8,923 nt of DNA from Paracoccaceae bacterium (GTDB lineage: Bacteria; Pseudomonadota; Alphaproteobacteria; Rhodobacterales; Rhodobacteraceae). The DNA is taken from the NCBI GenBank assembly GCA_016764835.1, contig JAESRD010000159.1, positions 1-8,923 on the forward strand. The letters are read 5' to 3'. Positions 1-7,369 of this stretch are shown in pieces. The translations under genes were made by a program, and so were the position numbers. How positions within the stretch are numbered: position 1 is the first letter of the stretch; each line of letters starts with the position of its first letter. The notes beneath the pieces were generated by a model. That model worked only from the letters and a program-made list of their open reading frames with translations. It searched no databases and was not told where the DNA came from.

Positions 1-229
1 CTTTTAGTCATCGAGAACAGGGTTAAAACCAGTTAGTAAGCACTTTTCTATTTGACCCATAATTCTTTCATATTTTCCGAAAACCAAAATAGAAACCTCA
101 TAAGATCAAGTTTCACCCATGGCACCCGAAGAACATCGCTAAGTTTCTTGCAGCCAATGAGTGTTGTTGGCGAAAAACACCGGGAATTCACTTAATTCTT
201 TGAGCCGTCATTTGCCGATGATATGTTCA
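1..229. other. AT-rich segment with no recognisable gene
   Basis: The first 120 bases are about 33% GC by hand count, against roughly 60-70% in the housekeeping genes to the right; 121-229 is intermediate. All frames are cut by stops. The longest thing I can see on the minus strand is a 47-codon frame from a GTG at 191 to a TAG at 50, with no motif I recognise and no convincing ribosome binding site. No tRNA, terminator or terminal inverted repeat could be identified. The segment ends abruptly where permease homology begins at about 230, so it is best read as foreign or rearranged DNA joined to choW. Confidence 0.55.
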
Positions 230-421
230 ATGGCCGGGCTAAACCAGACCATTATGCTCTCGCTTTCAATGGTGGTCATTGCCGCGCTGGTCGGCGCCAA
301 CGGCCTCGGCGTACCGGTCATGCGCGCCTTGGGTCAGGTCAACACTGCACTCGGTTTTGAGAGCGGGTTTATCATCGTTGTCGTCGCGATCATGCTCGAC
401 CGTATGCTGAGGATTAAGTGA
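230..421 (+). pseudogene. choW: 3' remnant of choline/glycine-betaine ABC transporter permease
   Basis: About 63 codons resemble the C-terminal end of ChoW/ProW-type permeases. They run from the conserved MAGLNQTIMLSLSMVVIAAL stretch through a GANGLG turn and a last hydrophobic helix (FIIVVVAIMLDRM) to the TGA at 419-421. Family members carry several more membrane helices and the rest of the permease domain before this point. None of that is encoded upstream: the frame stays open back to a GTG at 161, but those residues do not look like permease and the GTG has no Shine-Dalgarno sequence. The remnant would supply only one or two membrane segments and cannot form the channel. The stop overlaps the choV start (TGATG), showing the original operon order choW-choV. 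The break could be a real deletion or insertion, or an assembly chimera. Confidence 0.8.
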
Positions 422-1452
422 TGAACGCTGTAGAATTTGACAATGTTTCCATCGTCTTTGGCCCCGATCCGCAGGCCGCTTTGCCGCTGATGGACGAGGG
501 CCAGTCGCGCGAGGACATCCAGCGCGCCACCGGCCAAGTGCTCGGCGTTCACAATTGCTCAATTGATGTCAAAGAAGGCGAAATCCTCGTTCTCATGGGG
601 CTTTCTGGCTCTGGCAAGTCGACCCTACTACGGGCTGTCAATGCGCTAAACCCTGTGGCCCGCGGCGAGGTCCGCGTGTTTGACGGCGACAAAATGACCA
701 GCGTCAGCAAGGCCGACGCGCAAGAGCTGCGCAAGCTGCGCCAGACCCGTATCGCCATGGTGTTTCAGCAGTTTGGTTTGCTGCCATGGCGCACCGTGCG
801 TGAAAATGCAGGGCTCGGGCTAGAGCTGGCAGGCGTCGAGGGTTCTGAGCTGATATCTCGGGTTGATACTCAGCTGGAGTTGGTCGGGCTGCAAGACTGG
901 GCTGAGCGTAAAGTTGGCGAGCTTTCGGGCGGCATGCAGCAGCGCGTCGGCCTCGCCCGCGCCTTCGCCACCGAAGCCCCGATCCTGCTGATGGATGAGC
1001 CATTCTCCGCCCTCGACCCACTGATCCGTACCCGGTTGCAAGACGAGCTACTAGAGCTGCAGCGCCTGCTCAAACGCACCATTGTATTCGTTAGCCACGA
1101 CCTCGACGAGGCGTTTAAACTCGGCGATCGCATTGCGATTATGGAGGGCGGACGGATCGTGCAAGCAGGCACACCGCGTGAAATTTATTCAAACCCGATC
1201 AACGAATATGTCGCTGATTTCGTCGCCCATATGAACCCGCTCGGCGTGCTTTGCGCACATGATGTTATGCAGCCCCTAACCGGCGCGCATGCGCAAAACG
1301 TGGCCGGTAATACCGATATTCAGGACCTGATGAACATCTTGCAAAACGGCCCAACCGCCATTGGCGTGACCGGTGCGAACGGCACAATAATCGGTGAAGT
1401 CACCAGGGATACCGTGCTGCGCGGGCTGTTGCGCCAAGAGCCCAGCACTTAA
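421..1452 (+). CDS. choV: Choline/betaine ABC transporter ATP-binding protein ChoV
   Basis: ATPase subunit of a ProV/ChoV-type importer for choline or a related quaternary amine, acting at the inner face of the membrane. The 343-residue product has Walker A GLSGSGKST at 60-68, Q-loop FQQFGLLPW at about 115-123, signature LSGGMQQR at 168-175, Walker B ILLMDEP at 188-194, D-loop SALD at 196-199 and switch His226 (SHD). The roughly 25-residue insertion between the first strand and Walker A (about 15-40) is typical of ProV-type rather than generic ABC ATPases. Residues about 276-335 resemble one CBS-like regulatory unit. I chose ATG 421, which overlaps the choW stop as TGATG; an in-frame GTG lies just before it at 418. 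All motifs are intact although its partner permease is truncated, so the ATPase may be orphaned. Choline is the most likely substrate by resemblance, but glycine betaine or proline betaine cannot be excluded. Confidence 0.9.
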   Translation: MNAVEFDNVSIVFGPDPQAALPLMDEGQSREDIQRATGQVLGVHNCSIDVKEGEILVLMGLSGSGKSTLLRAVNALNPVARGEVRVFDGDKMTSVSKADAQELRKLRQTRIAMVFQQFGLLPWRTVRENAGLGLELAGVEGSELISRVDTQLELVGLQDWAERKVGELSGGMQQRVGLARAFATEAPILLMDEPFSALDPLIRTRLQDELLELQRLLKRTIVFVSHDLDEAFKLGDRIAIMEGGRIVQAGTPREIYSNPINEYVADFVAHMNPLGVLCAHDVMQPLTGAHAQNVAGNTDIQDLMNILQNGPTAIGVTGANGTIIGEVTRDTVLRGLLRQEPST

Positions 1453-1493
1453 CATCCGTTTTACGCTGTTCGCGCCGCCCGCGCCCCGTTAAG

Positions 1494-1515
1494 TTTGGCA
1501 GGCCCGCTTGCCAAA
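1494..1515 (+). promoter_or_regulatory. Hairpin in the choV-mutS gap
   Basis: TTTGGCA at 1494-1500 and TGCCAAA at 1509-1515 are perfect inverted arms. The stem extends inward by a G-T and a G-C pair (1501-1502 with 1507-1508), leaving a four-base CCCG loop, nine pairs in all. It lies 42 bases after the choV stop and 21 bases before the mutS ATG. No T-tract follows on either strand, so it is not a classical intrinsic terminator. It could be a weak or Rho-assisted terminator for choV, or a leader structure in mutS mRNA. The role is inferred; the inverted repeat itself is directly visible. Confidence 0.45.
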
Positions 1516-1523
1516 AGCGCGCC

Positions 1524-1531
1524 GGGGAGAG
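1524..1531 (+). promoter_or_regulatory. Ribosome binding site of mutS
   Basis: The purine run GGGGAGAG lies five bases before ATG 1537. It supports that ATG over the in-frame TTG at 1495, which would add 14 residues and fall inside the hairpin. Confidence 0.65.
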
Positions 1532-1536
1532 ACGCT

Positions 1537-4173
1537 ATGAGTGCTGCCAAGCAAACCGCCACACCGATGATGGTGCAATTTCTGGGCATTAAAGCCGAGT
1601 ATCCCGATGCTCTGCTTTTTTACCGGATGGGCGACTTTTACGAGATGTTTTTTGAGGATGCTATTTTGGCATCCGAGGCGCTTGATATTGCGCTGACCAA
1701 ACGCGGCAAGCATCTGGGCGAAGATATCGCCATGTGCGGCGTGCCCTATCATGCCGCCGAGGGCTATTTGCTCAACCTCATCCGCAAGGGGTTTCGCGTT
1801 GCTGTCGCCGAGCAAATGGAAAACCCCGCCGAGGCCAAAAAACGCGGCGCGAAATCGGTGGTCAAACGCGAGGTCGTGCGGCTGGTCACCCCCGGCACAT
1901 TAACCGAAGACGCGCTGCTCGAAGCACGCCGCCACAACTATCTGGCTGCCTATACCCAAATCCGCGACACCGGCGCGCTGGCTTGGGCCGATATCTCTAC
2001 CGGGGCGCTGCATGTTGTCACTTGCCCGCCCGCCGAGCTGGCCCCCACCTTGGCCCGGCTAATGCCGTCCGAGATGTTGGTCACCGAGGCTACCGCCGCC
2101 CAGTGGCAAGACATGGCCGACGAGACCAAATCCGCGCTGACCCCCATGCCCGGCCCGGCCTTTGACTCTGCCAGCGGCGAAAAACGGCTCTGCGCTTTGT
2201 TCGGCACGGCGTCGCTCGAATCCTTCGGCGCATTTACCCGCGCCGAGATCTCGGCCATGGCCGCGCTGACCGAATATTTGCAGATCACCCAAAAAGGCAA
2301 CAAGCCGCTGCTGCGCCCGCCCGTCCGCGAAGAGGCCGGGGCCACCGTGCAGATTGACGCCGCGACCCGCCGCTCGCTCGAGCTGACCCATGCCGTGGTC
2401 GGTGGCCGGGCTGGCTCGTTGCTGCATGACATTGACCAAACCGTCACTGCCGCTGGCGCACGGTTGCTCGAGCAGCGCATCTCGGCCCCGTCGCGCAAAC
2501 TCGACCTGATCCTTGCCCGTCAACAGGCCATAGCGACGCTGGCCGAGGACACTGACCACCGGCTCAAACTACGCGACAACCTGCGCGGCGTGCATGACAT
2601 TGCGCGCGCGCTGTCGCGGCTGGCACTCGACCGCGCTGGCCCGCGCGATCTTGCCGCCCTGCGCGACACCATTGCCCGCGCCGATGCGATATGCACCGAT
2701 ACGCCGCAGTCAGAACTGCTGTCAGAACTGCGCGAAACCGTTGCCAATCTTGGTGAGTTGAGCGAACTACTCGAGCAAGCTCTGGTGGCCGAACCGCCGC
2801 TCTTGGCGCGTGACGGCGGTTTCATTGCCCTTGGTTATGACGACGAGCTGGATAAAGCTAAGACCCTGCGCGATGAGGGCCGGGCTGTCATTGCTAACAT
2901 GCAAGCTGAATATGCCGAAGCTACTGGTATCCCATCGCTCAAGATCAAGCATAATAACGTACTCGGCTATTTCATTGAAACCACCATCGTACATGCCGAA
3001 AAGATGCTGGCACCGCCGCTTTCTGAGACTTTCATTCGTCGCCAAGCCACCGCAAACCATATTAGGTTCACCACGATTGAACTTGGCCGCACAGAAACCG
3101 ACATTCTAAATGCCGGTGGTCATGCGCTTGCGCTCGAAAAGTCGCACTTCGCTGTTTTGCGCCAAGCTGTGCTAGATACTGCCGGTCCAGCTGGCATGTT
3201 AGCGTCGAACCTCGCTGAGCTAGACCTCACCGCCGCCCTAGCTGACATCGCCATGGCCCGCGACTGGTGCCGCCCCAGCCTCGACAACAGCCGAGAGTTT
3301 GTGATCACAGGCGGCAGGCACCCGGTAGTCGAAACAGCCTTACGCCGGTCAGGTGCGGCGTTCATCGCCAATGATTGTAACCTTTCCGATGATGCAATCT
3401 GGCTGCTGACCGGGCCAAACATGGCCGGTAAGTCTACCTTTTTGCGGCAAAACGCGCTGATCGCCGTGCTCGCACAAATCGGCTCTTTTGTGCCTGCCCA
3501 TGCCACCAAGATCGGGTTGGTCAGCCAGATATTTAGCCGGGTTGGCGCATCCGATGACCTCGCCCGTGGCCGTTCGACCTTTATGGTCGAGATGGTCGAG
3601 ACCGCCGCCATTCTCAACCAAGCTGATGACAAGGCGCTGGTGATCCTCGATGAGATCGGCCGCGGCACCGCCACCTATGACGGGCTATCTATTGCGTGGG
3701 CGGTGCTGGAGCACTTGCACGGCAATAACCGCTGTCGCGCCGTTTTTGCCACGCATTACCATGAGATGTCAGCGCTTGCTGCCAGCCTCGACGGTGTCGG
3801 CAATGCCACGGTCAGCGTGCGCGAATGGGAAAATGAGGTGATCTTCCTGCATGAGGTCAAACGTGGCACGGCGGACCGCAGCTACGGGGTGCAGGTGGCG
3901 CGGCTGGCCGGGCTGCCCGCATCAGTTGTTGCACGTGCCAAACTGGTGCTGGAGAAGCTCGAAAAGAGCGAACGTGAGGGCGGGCGGGCACGTGATGCGC
4001 TGATGGATGATCTGCCGCTCTTTGCCGCAATGCCCACCGCGCCGCCGCCAGAAGCCGCGGCGCGATCTGAGGCGGAGGCGCTTTTGCGCGCCACATTGCC
4101 AGATGAGCTAAGCCCGCGCGACGCGCTGGCGCTTATCTATGAGCTCAAAGCGCTGCTCAAGGCCAAGCTTTAA
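1537..4173 (+). CDS. mutS: DNA mismatch repair protein MutS
   Basis: Recognises mismatches and small loops and starts methyl-directed or strand-directed repair with MutL, using ATP to become a sliding clamp. The 878-residue product is full length for bacterial MutS1. The mismatch-reading motif GDFYE is at 32-36, with the wedge Phe34 and Glu36. Connector and core/lever domains follow; the clamp includes KIKHNNVLGYFIE from about 469. In the ATPase domain, Walker A GPNMAGKST is at 626-634 and Walker B ILDE at 703-706, followed by GRGTATYDG and the FATHYHEM switch region. The C-terminus (SPRDALALIYELK) matches the family's helical dimerisation tail. ATG 1537 is preceded by GGGGAGAG. The gene probably has its own promoter or reads on from choV; an 84-base gap separates them. 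Its TAA is shared with the grpE stop on the other strand. Codons at about 2880-3180 are lower in GC than the rest, but the frame is intact. Identification is secure. Confidence 0.97.
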   Translation: MSAAKQTATPMMVQFLGIKAEYPDALLFYRMGDFYEMFFEDAILASEALDIALTKRGKHLGEDIAMCGVPYHAAEGYLLNLIRKGFRVAVAEQMENPAEAKKRGAKSVVKREVVRLVTPGTLTEDALLEARRHNYLAAYTQIRDTGALAWADISTGALHVVTCPPAELAPTLARLMPSEMLVTEATAAQWQDMADETKSALTPMPGPAFDSASGEKRLCALFGTASLESFGAFTRAEISAMAALTEYLQITQKGNKPLLRPPVREEAGATVQIDAATRRSLELTHAVVGGRAGSLLHDIDQTVTAAGARLLEQRISAPSRKLDLILARQQAIATLAEDTDHRLKLRDNLRGVHDIARALSRLALDRAGPRDLAALRDTIARADAICTDTPQSELLSELRETVANLGELSELLEQALVAEPPLLARDGGFIALGYDDELDKAKTLRDEGRAVIANMQAEYAEATGIPSLKIKHNNVLGYFIETTIVHAEKMLAPPLSETFIRRQATANHIRFTTIELGRTETDILNAGGHALALEKSHFAVLRQAVLDTAGPAGMLASNLAELDLTAALADIAMARDWCRPSLDNSREFVITGGRHPVVETALRRSGAAFIANDCNLSDDAIWLLTGPNMAGKSTFLRQNALIAVLAQIGSFVPAHATKIGLVSQIFSRVGASDDLARGRSTFMVEMVETAAILNQADDKALVILDEIGRGTATYDGLSIAWAVLEHLHGNNRCRAVFATHYHEMSALAASLDGVGNATVSVREWENEVIFLHEVKRGTADRSYGVQVARLAGLPASVVARAKLVLEKLEKSEREGGRARDALMDDLPLFAAMPTAPPPEAAARSEAEALLRATLPDELSPRDALALIYELKALLKAKL

Positions 4174-4778
4174 GCCGGTGTTGACGACACGCCAACCTGC
4201 GCCGGACGCAACAGACGGTCATGCAGATAAAAACCCTCGGTCATGATCTGAATGATCTCACCAGCCTTGGTGCCCGGCACCGGCGCTTCAAACATTGCCT
4301 GATGCGCTTGCGGGTTAAACTTGTCGCCCACTTCAGGCACAATCGGCTCCATGCCGTGCTTTTTGAACACCGAAATCAGCTCGCGCATGGTCAGCTCAAT
4401 ACCTTCGAGCAGAGCATCTTTACCTTCTTTGGGCTCATCCGCCGCCGATTGTAGTGCACGGCGCAAATTGTCGTAGACCGGCAGCAAATCACGGGCCAGT
4501 TTTGAGCCGCCATAATTCTCAGCCTCGCGCCGGTCGCGCTCGGACCGTTTGCGCATGTTTTCTGTGTCAGCCAAGGCGCGCATGAACTTATCGCGAAATT
4601 CATCGCGCTCGGCCCGCAGTGCCAAAATATCTTCAACAGCATCGCGCGGCGGCATGCCGTCTAGGGCTGAAAAATCACCAGCCTCTAGCGCCTCTTCAGC
4701 AGCAATTGCCGCTTCCATTGCATCAGCCTCTGCGGCCAGATCATCAAGCGATTGCGGTTCGGCTTCGTTCTTTGCCAT
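4170..4778 (-). CDS. grpE: Nucleotide exchange factor GrpE (HSP70 cofactor)
   Basis: Cytoplasmic exchange factor that releases ADP from DnaK and resets the DnaK-DnaJ chaperone cycle. The 202-residue product has an acidic, alanine-rich N-terminal stretch (about 1-45), a predicted long coiled coil (about 46-95, rich in Glu, Arg and Asp), a helical segment around DLLPVYDNLRRAL (98-110), and the C-terminal beta domain. The GrpE family signature is clear at about 154-197: FNPQAHQAM, then GFYLHDRLLRPAQVGV. The ATG at 4778 has a modest upstream purine run (GAAAGAG in mRNA sense). It lies 51 bases after hrcA in the same direction, so the two probably form a heat-shock operon transcribed from upstream of hrcA. 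dnaK and dnaJ are not in the window. Its stop overlaps the convergent mutS stop at the palindrome TTAA (4170-4173), leaving no intergenic terminator. Confidence 0.96.
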   Translation of the reverse strand: MAKNEAEPQSLDDLAAEADAMEAAIAAEEALEAGDFSALDGMPPRDAVEDILALRAERDEFRDKFMRALADTENMRKRSERDRREAENYGGSKLARDLLPVYDNLRRALQSAADEPKEGKDALLEGIELTMRELISVFKKHGMEPIVPEVGDKFNPQAHQAMFEAPVPGTKAGEIIQIMTEGFYLHDRLLRPAQVGVSSTPA

Positions 4779-4829
4779 TTTTACTCTTTCATCAGATCCG
4801 GGCCTAGGGGCCGGGCTTACAGGTCGGGC

Positions 4830-5915
4830 TTAGGTACGGCCAGCAATTATTTTGCCAACCAGCTGCGCGGTATAGTTAACGATGGGCACAATGCGCCCGT
4901 AATTTAGACGGGTGGGTCCAATGACACCAACGGCGCCAACAATCTTGCGGTCGGCGTTCATATAGGGAGATACGACCAAAGAGGAACCCGAAAGTGAGAA
5001 GAGTTTGTTCTCAGAACCAATAAAAATGCGCACACCCTCCCCTTGCTCGGTTAATTCGAGAAAAGAAGCGATATCACGCTTACGTTCAAGATCATCAAAC
5101 AACCCGCGAATGCGCTCAAGGTCCATGGCGCTGTCGCCATCTTGCTCAGAAATCAGGTTGCCACGGCCGCGCACGATCAGCCGCGCGGTTTGGTCATCGC
5201 CGTCACTGTCGCCGCCGACAATACTGACGATACCGCTTTCAACCAGCTGCCGAGCGAGCACGTCTATCTCTTGACGACGCGCCACGATCTCTCGGCTGAT
5301 CACTTCTTGCAACTCAGACAGCGAATGGCCCTCGGCCACAGCACTCAGAAAGTTTGCCGCTTCACGCATAGAAGACGGCGTTTGCCCCGGCGGCGGCACG
5401 AAAATGCGGTTCTCAACATGGCCATCAGCAAAGACCAGCACCACCAGGGCGCGGGTCGGGGCCAGTGAAACAAATTCTATATGGCGCACAGGGGCTTCGT
5501 GTTTTGGCGTCAGCACGAGGCTGGCACCACGGGTCACGCCAGAGAGCGCCGAGCCGACACGGTCAAGGATACTGGCCACATCGGCGTCAGCGTCATCGCC
5601 AATTGTTTCATCAAGCACCTGCCTGTCAGTGCCTGCCAGATCGCCAACCTCAAGCAACCCGTCAACAAACAGCCGCAACCCGGCTTGGGTTGGGATACGG
5701 CCAGCGCTGACATGCGGGCTGCCAAGCAGGCCCATAAACTCGAGGTCTTGCATAACATTGCGAATGGTCGCCGCAGAAACCTGCTCAGACAAGGTGCGCA
5801 CCAAAGCCCGCGAGCCAACAGGCGTGCCTGTTTCCAGATAGGATTCGACCACCTGACGAAACACCTCGCGCGAGCGGGCGTTCAACTCACTTATTAAAGG
5901 ACTGGCTTCTGCCAT
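4830..5915 (-). CDS. hrcA: Heat-inducible transcription repressor HrcA
   Basis: Repressor that binds CIRCE operators and silences chaperone genes until heat stress; GroEL is known to help fold it in studied species. The 361-residue product is close to family length. The N-terminal winged helix-turn-helix is visible at about 33-84: VGSRAL, SAATIRNVMQDLEFMGLL, then the wing SAGRIPTQAGLRLFV. A GAF-like middle domain follows, and the conserved C-terminal block contains IFIGSENKLFSLSGSSLVVS and GAVGVIGPTRLNYGRIVPIV. ATG 5915 has an AGGA Shine-Dalgarno about ten bases upstream (GCAGGAATCCGGCA in mRNA sense). It heads an operon with grpE and is divergent from rph. I see no CIRCE-like repeat (TTAGCACTC-N9-GAGTGCTAA) in its leader, so autoregulation through CIRCE is not supported here; its target, probably groESL, would be elsewhere. 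Confidence 0.96.
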   Translation of the reverse strand: MAEASPLISELNARSREVFRQVVESYLETGTPVGSRALVRTLSEQVSAATIRNVMQDLEFMGLLGSPHVSAGRIPTQAGLRLFVDGLLEVGDLAGTDRQVLDETIGDDADADVASILDRVGSALSGVTRGASLVLTPKHEAPVRHIEFVSLAPTRALVVLVFADGHVENRIFVPPPGQTPSSMREAANFLSAVAEGHSLSELQEVISREIVARRQEIDVLARQLVESGIVSIVGGDSDGDDQTARLIVRGRGNLISEQDGDSAMDLERIRGLFDDLERKRDIASFLELTEQGEGVRIFIGSENKLFSLSGSSLVVSPYMNADRKIVGAVGVIGPTRLNYGRIVPIVNYTAQLVGKIIAGRT

Positions 5916-5943
5916 TGCCGGATTCCTGCGCGTTGGGCCGCCC

Positions 5944-5973
5944 TAAGTAGAGCCAAGCGGCGGGTGAGGTCAA
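5944..5973 (-). promoter_or_regulatory. Candidate promoter of hrcA-grpE
   Basis: On the minus strand a good -35 TTGACC (5973-5968) is followed after 18 bases by a poor -10 match TACTTA (5949-5944). Transcription would begin near 5937 and give a leader of about 20 bases containing the hrcA ribosome binding site. It could be a housekeeping or heat-shock sigma promoter; the -10 is too weak to decide. Confidence 0.35.
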
Positions 5974-5999
5974 TATTGATTGGTTTTCTTCTTGGCCAA
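5970..5999. promoter_or_regulatory. Two palindromes in the hrcA/rph divergent region
   Basis: TCAATATTGA (5970-5979) is a perfect 10-base palindrome and TTGGCCAA (5992-5999) a perfect 8-base palindrome. Their centres are 21 bases apart, about two helical turns. The first overlaps the candidate hrcA -35 and the second overlaps the candidate rph -35. They could be operator half-sites, but short palindromes also occur by chance and neither matches CIRCE. Confidence 0.25.
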
Positions 6000-6020
6000 A
6001 CCGGGCTGCTGGCGTATGCG
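5992..6020 (+). promoter_or_regulatory. Candidate promoter of the rph-rdgB-hemW operon
   Basis: TTGGCC (5992-5997) and TATGCG (6015-6020) are separated by 17 bases and lie just upstream of the rph ribosome binding site. Both hexamers are partial matches to the sigma-70 consensus. Spacing and position are the main support. Confidence 0.25.
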
Positions 6021-6036
6021 AGCCTTTAACCGAAAT

Positions 6037-6041
6037 AGGAG
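6037..6041 (+). promoter_or_regulatory. Ribosome binding site that fixes the rph start
   Basis: AGGAG lies six bases before ATG 6048. The earlier in-frame ATG at 6042 directly abuts it and so has no spacer, which makes 6048 the likely start. The resulting N-terminus MRPSGR matches the family. Confidence 0.75.
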
Positions 6042-6047
6042 ATGATT

Positions 6048-6758
6048 ATGCGCCCCTCTGGCCGGAAGATCGACGAAATGCGTCCCATCAGCTTTGAAAC
6101 TGGGGTCAGCCGCCACGCCGAGGGCTCTTGCCTGATCAAGGTCGGCGACACGCATGTGCTATGCACCGCGACGATTGATGAGCGCGTGCCGCCGTTTATG
6201 AAGAATTCGGGGCTGGGCTGGGTCACGGCCGAATATGGCATGCTGCCACGTGCAACCACCACGCGGATGCGGCGCGAGGCCAAGAATGGTCAATCTGGCC
6301 GGACTCAGGAAATTCAGCGCCTGATTGGCCGCTCTTTGCGCGCCGGTGTTGACCGCTCAGCTCTGGGCGAACGTCAGATCCAGATTGACTGTGATGTGAT
6401 CCAAGCCGATGGCGGCACACGTTGTGCCTCTATCTGCGGCGGCTGGGTGGCTCTGCGGCTGGCCGTGAATGGGCTGCTCAAAGCGGGGCTTATCCGGTCA
6501 GACCCGCTGGGCACGCCGGTTAGCGCGGTATCATGTGGCATTTATGCGGGCCAACCTGTGCTAGATTTGGACTATCCAGAAGACAGCGAAGCCGGGGTTG
6601 ACGGCAACTTCGTGCTGGCAGGCGATCAGATGATCGAGCTGCAAATGACGGCCGAAGGCTCGACTTTTAGCCGCGCCCAGCTCGATGAGCTGCTGGACCT
6701 TGCCAATAAGGGCTGCACCGAGCTGGCCGCAGCACAGATTGCAGCAGGCGCGCCGTGA
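6048..6758 (+). CDS. rph: Ribonuclease PH
   Basis: Phosphorolytic 3'-5' exoribonuclease that trims the 3' ends of tRNA precursors, releasing nucleoside diphosphates; it works as a hexameric ring in the cytoplasm. The product is 236 residues, the usual length. It begins with the characteristic MRPSGR and contains [14 protein letters not shown] at about 57-70, [15 protein letters not shown] at 85-99 (dimer/RNA-contact region) and [12 protein letters not shown] at 114-125, where the GTR part binds phosphate. [10 protein letters not shown] and the C-terminal [12 protein letters not shown] block follow. ATG 6048 is chosen from the ribosome binding site. The stop overlaps the rdgB start as GTGA, so the two are translationally coupled. 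It heads a run with rdgB and hemW and is divergent from hrcA. Confidence 0.97.
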   Translation: MRPSGRKIDEMRPISFETGVSRHAEGSCLIKVGDTHVLCTATIDERVPPFMKNSGLGWVTAEYGMLPRATTTRMRREAKNGQSGRTQEIQRLIGRSLRAGVDRSALGERQIQIDCDVIQADGGTRCASICGGWVALRLAVNGLLKAGLIRSDPLGTPVSAVSCGIYAGQPVLDLDYPEDSEAGVDGNFVLAGDQMIELQMTAEGSTFSRAQLDELLDLANKGCTELAAAQIAAGAP

Positions 6759-7369
6759 GCCGCAAGCTAACGGGTGGCAAACTACTGATTGCCACCCATA
6801 ACACCGGCAAGCTGGTCGAAATGGAGGCGCTGTTTGCGCCCTACGGGCTTGAACTCAGCTCAAACGCCGCGCACGGGTTGCCAGAGCCGGATGAAACCGA
6901 GAACACCTTTGTCGGCAATGCCCGGATCAAGGCCCATGCCGCGACCAAAGCCACCGGCTTGCCCGCGCTGGCCGATGATAGCGGCATAGAGATCGACGCG
7001 CTCGGCGGCGCACCGGGGGTCTATACGGCTGATTGGGCCGAGACACCAAACGGCCGTGATTTTGTCATGGCGATGGAAAAGACCTGGGCCAAGCTGGAAG
7101 ACGCTAATGCGCCTGCCCCACGCAAAGCTCGGTTTTGCAGCACGCTGTGTCTCGCTTGGCCCGACGGCCATGACGAAATCTTTGCCGGCACCATGCCCGG
7201 CCAGATCGTCTGGCCCATGCGCGGCGCGAGCGGTCACGGCTATGACCCAATCTTTCAGCCAGACGGTTACACCCAGACATTTGGCGAAATGGATGCGGCG
7301 CTCAAGAATAAAATCAGCCACCGCGCCCGCGCGTTTGAGCTGATGTTGGCGGCCAGCTTTGATAGCTGA
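6755..7369 (+). CDS. rdgB: XTP/dITP diphosphatase (HAM1/RdgB family)
   Basis: Hydrolyses non-canonical purine triphosphates (dITP, XTP, ITP) to monophosphate and pyrophosphate, keeping deaminated bases out of DNA and RNA. The 204-residue product has the family's opening substrate-binding motif [10 protein letters not shown] at 13-22, [12 protein letters not shown] at about 49-60, and the metal/catalytic segment [20 protein letters not shown] at 71-90. It also has [20 protein letters not shown] at 160-179 and the terminal ISHRARAF at 187-194 that contacts the base. The GTG start at 6755 overlaps the rph TGA by four bases (GTGA), a common coupling arrangement; no strong separate ribosome binding site is visible. 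Its 3' end overlaps the hemW start. Identification is secure. Confidence 0.96.
   Translation: MSRKLTGGKLLIATHNTGKLVEMEALFAPYGLELSSNAAHGLPEPDETENTFVGNARIKAHAATKATGLPALADDSGIEIDALGGAPGVYTADWAETPNGRDFVMAMEKTWAKLEDANAPAPRKARFCSTLCLAWPDGHDEIFAGTMPGQIVWPMRGASGHGYDPIFQPDGYTQTFGEMDAALKNKISHRARAFELMLAASFDS

Noticed and set aside
48..191. A 47-codon minus-strand frame (GTG start) in the AT-rich segment
   Set aside because: No recognisable motif, no convincing start signal, and this length is expected by chance in AT-rich DNA.
161..421. An 86-residue protein starting at GTG 161
   Set aside because: There is no ribosome binding site, the first 23 residues have no permease character, and the rest is clearly the tail of a larger membrane protein, so it is a remnant and not a small gene.
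1950..2498. Long minus-strand open frames opposite mutS (for example 182 and 184 codons)
   Set aside because: They lie entirely inside a well-supported gene and their low-complexity Ser/Ala/Arg content is typical of shadow frames in high-GC DNA.
2709..2730. Direct repeat TCAGAACTG within mutS
   Set aside because: It encodes a Ser-Glu-Leu repeat in the helical lever and is an isolated short duplication inside an intact gene.
4798..4816. CCGGGC direct repeats and a GGCC-TAGG-GGCC mini-hairpin between hrcA and grpE
   Set aside because: The stem is only four pairs and the repeats are short and GC-only, so it is not enough to call a regulatory site or terminator.
5404..5897. Plus-strand open frames opposite hrcA (up to 145 codons)
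   Set aside because: hrcA is secure on the minus strand; these are antisense shadows without family motifs.
5921..5925. A GANTC (CcrM-type methylation) site in the hrcA leader
   Set aside because: A five-base motif is expected by chance, and nothing else links this promoter to methylation control.
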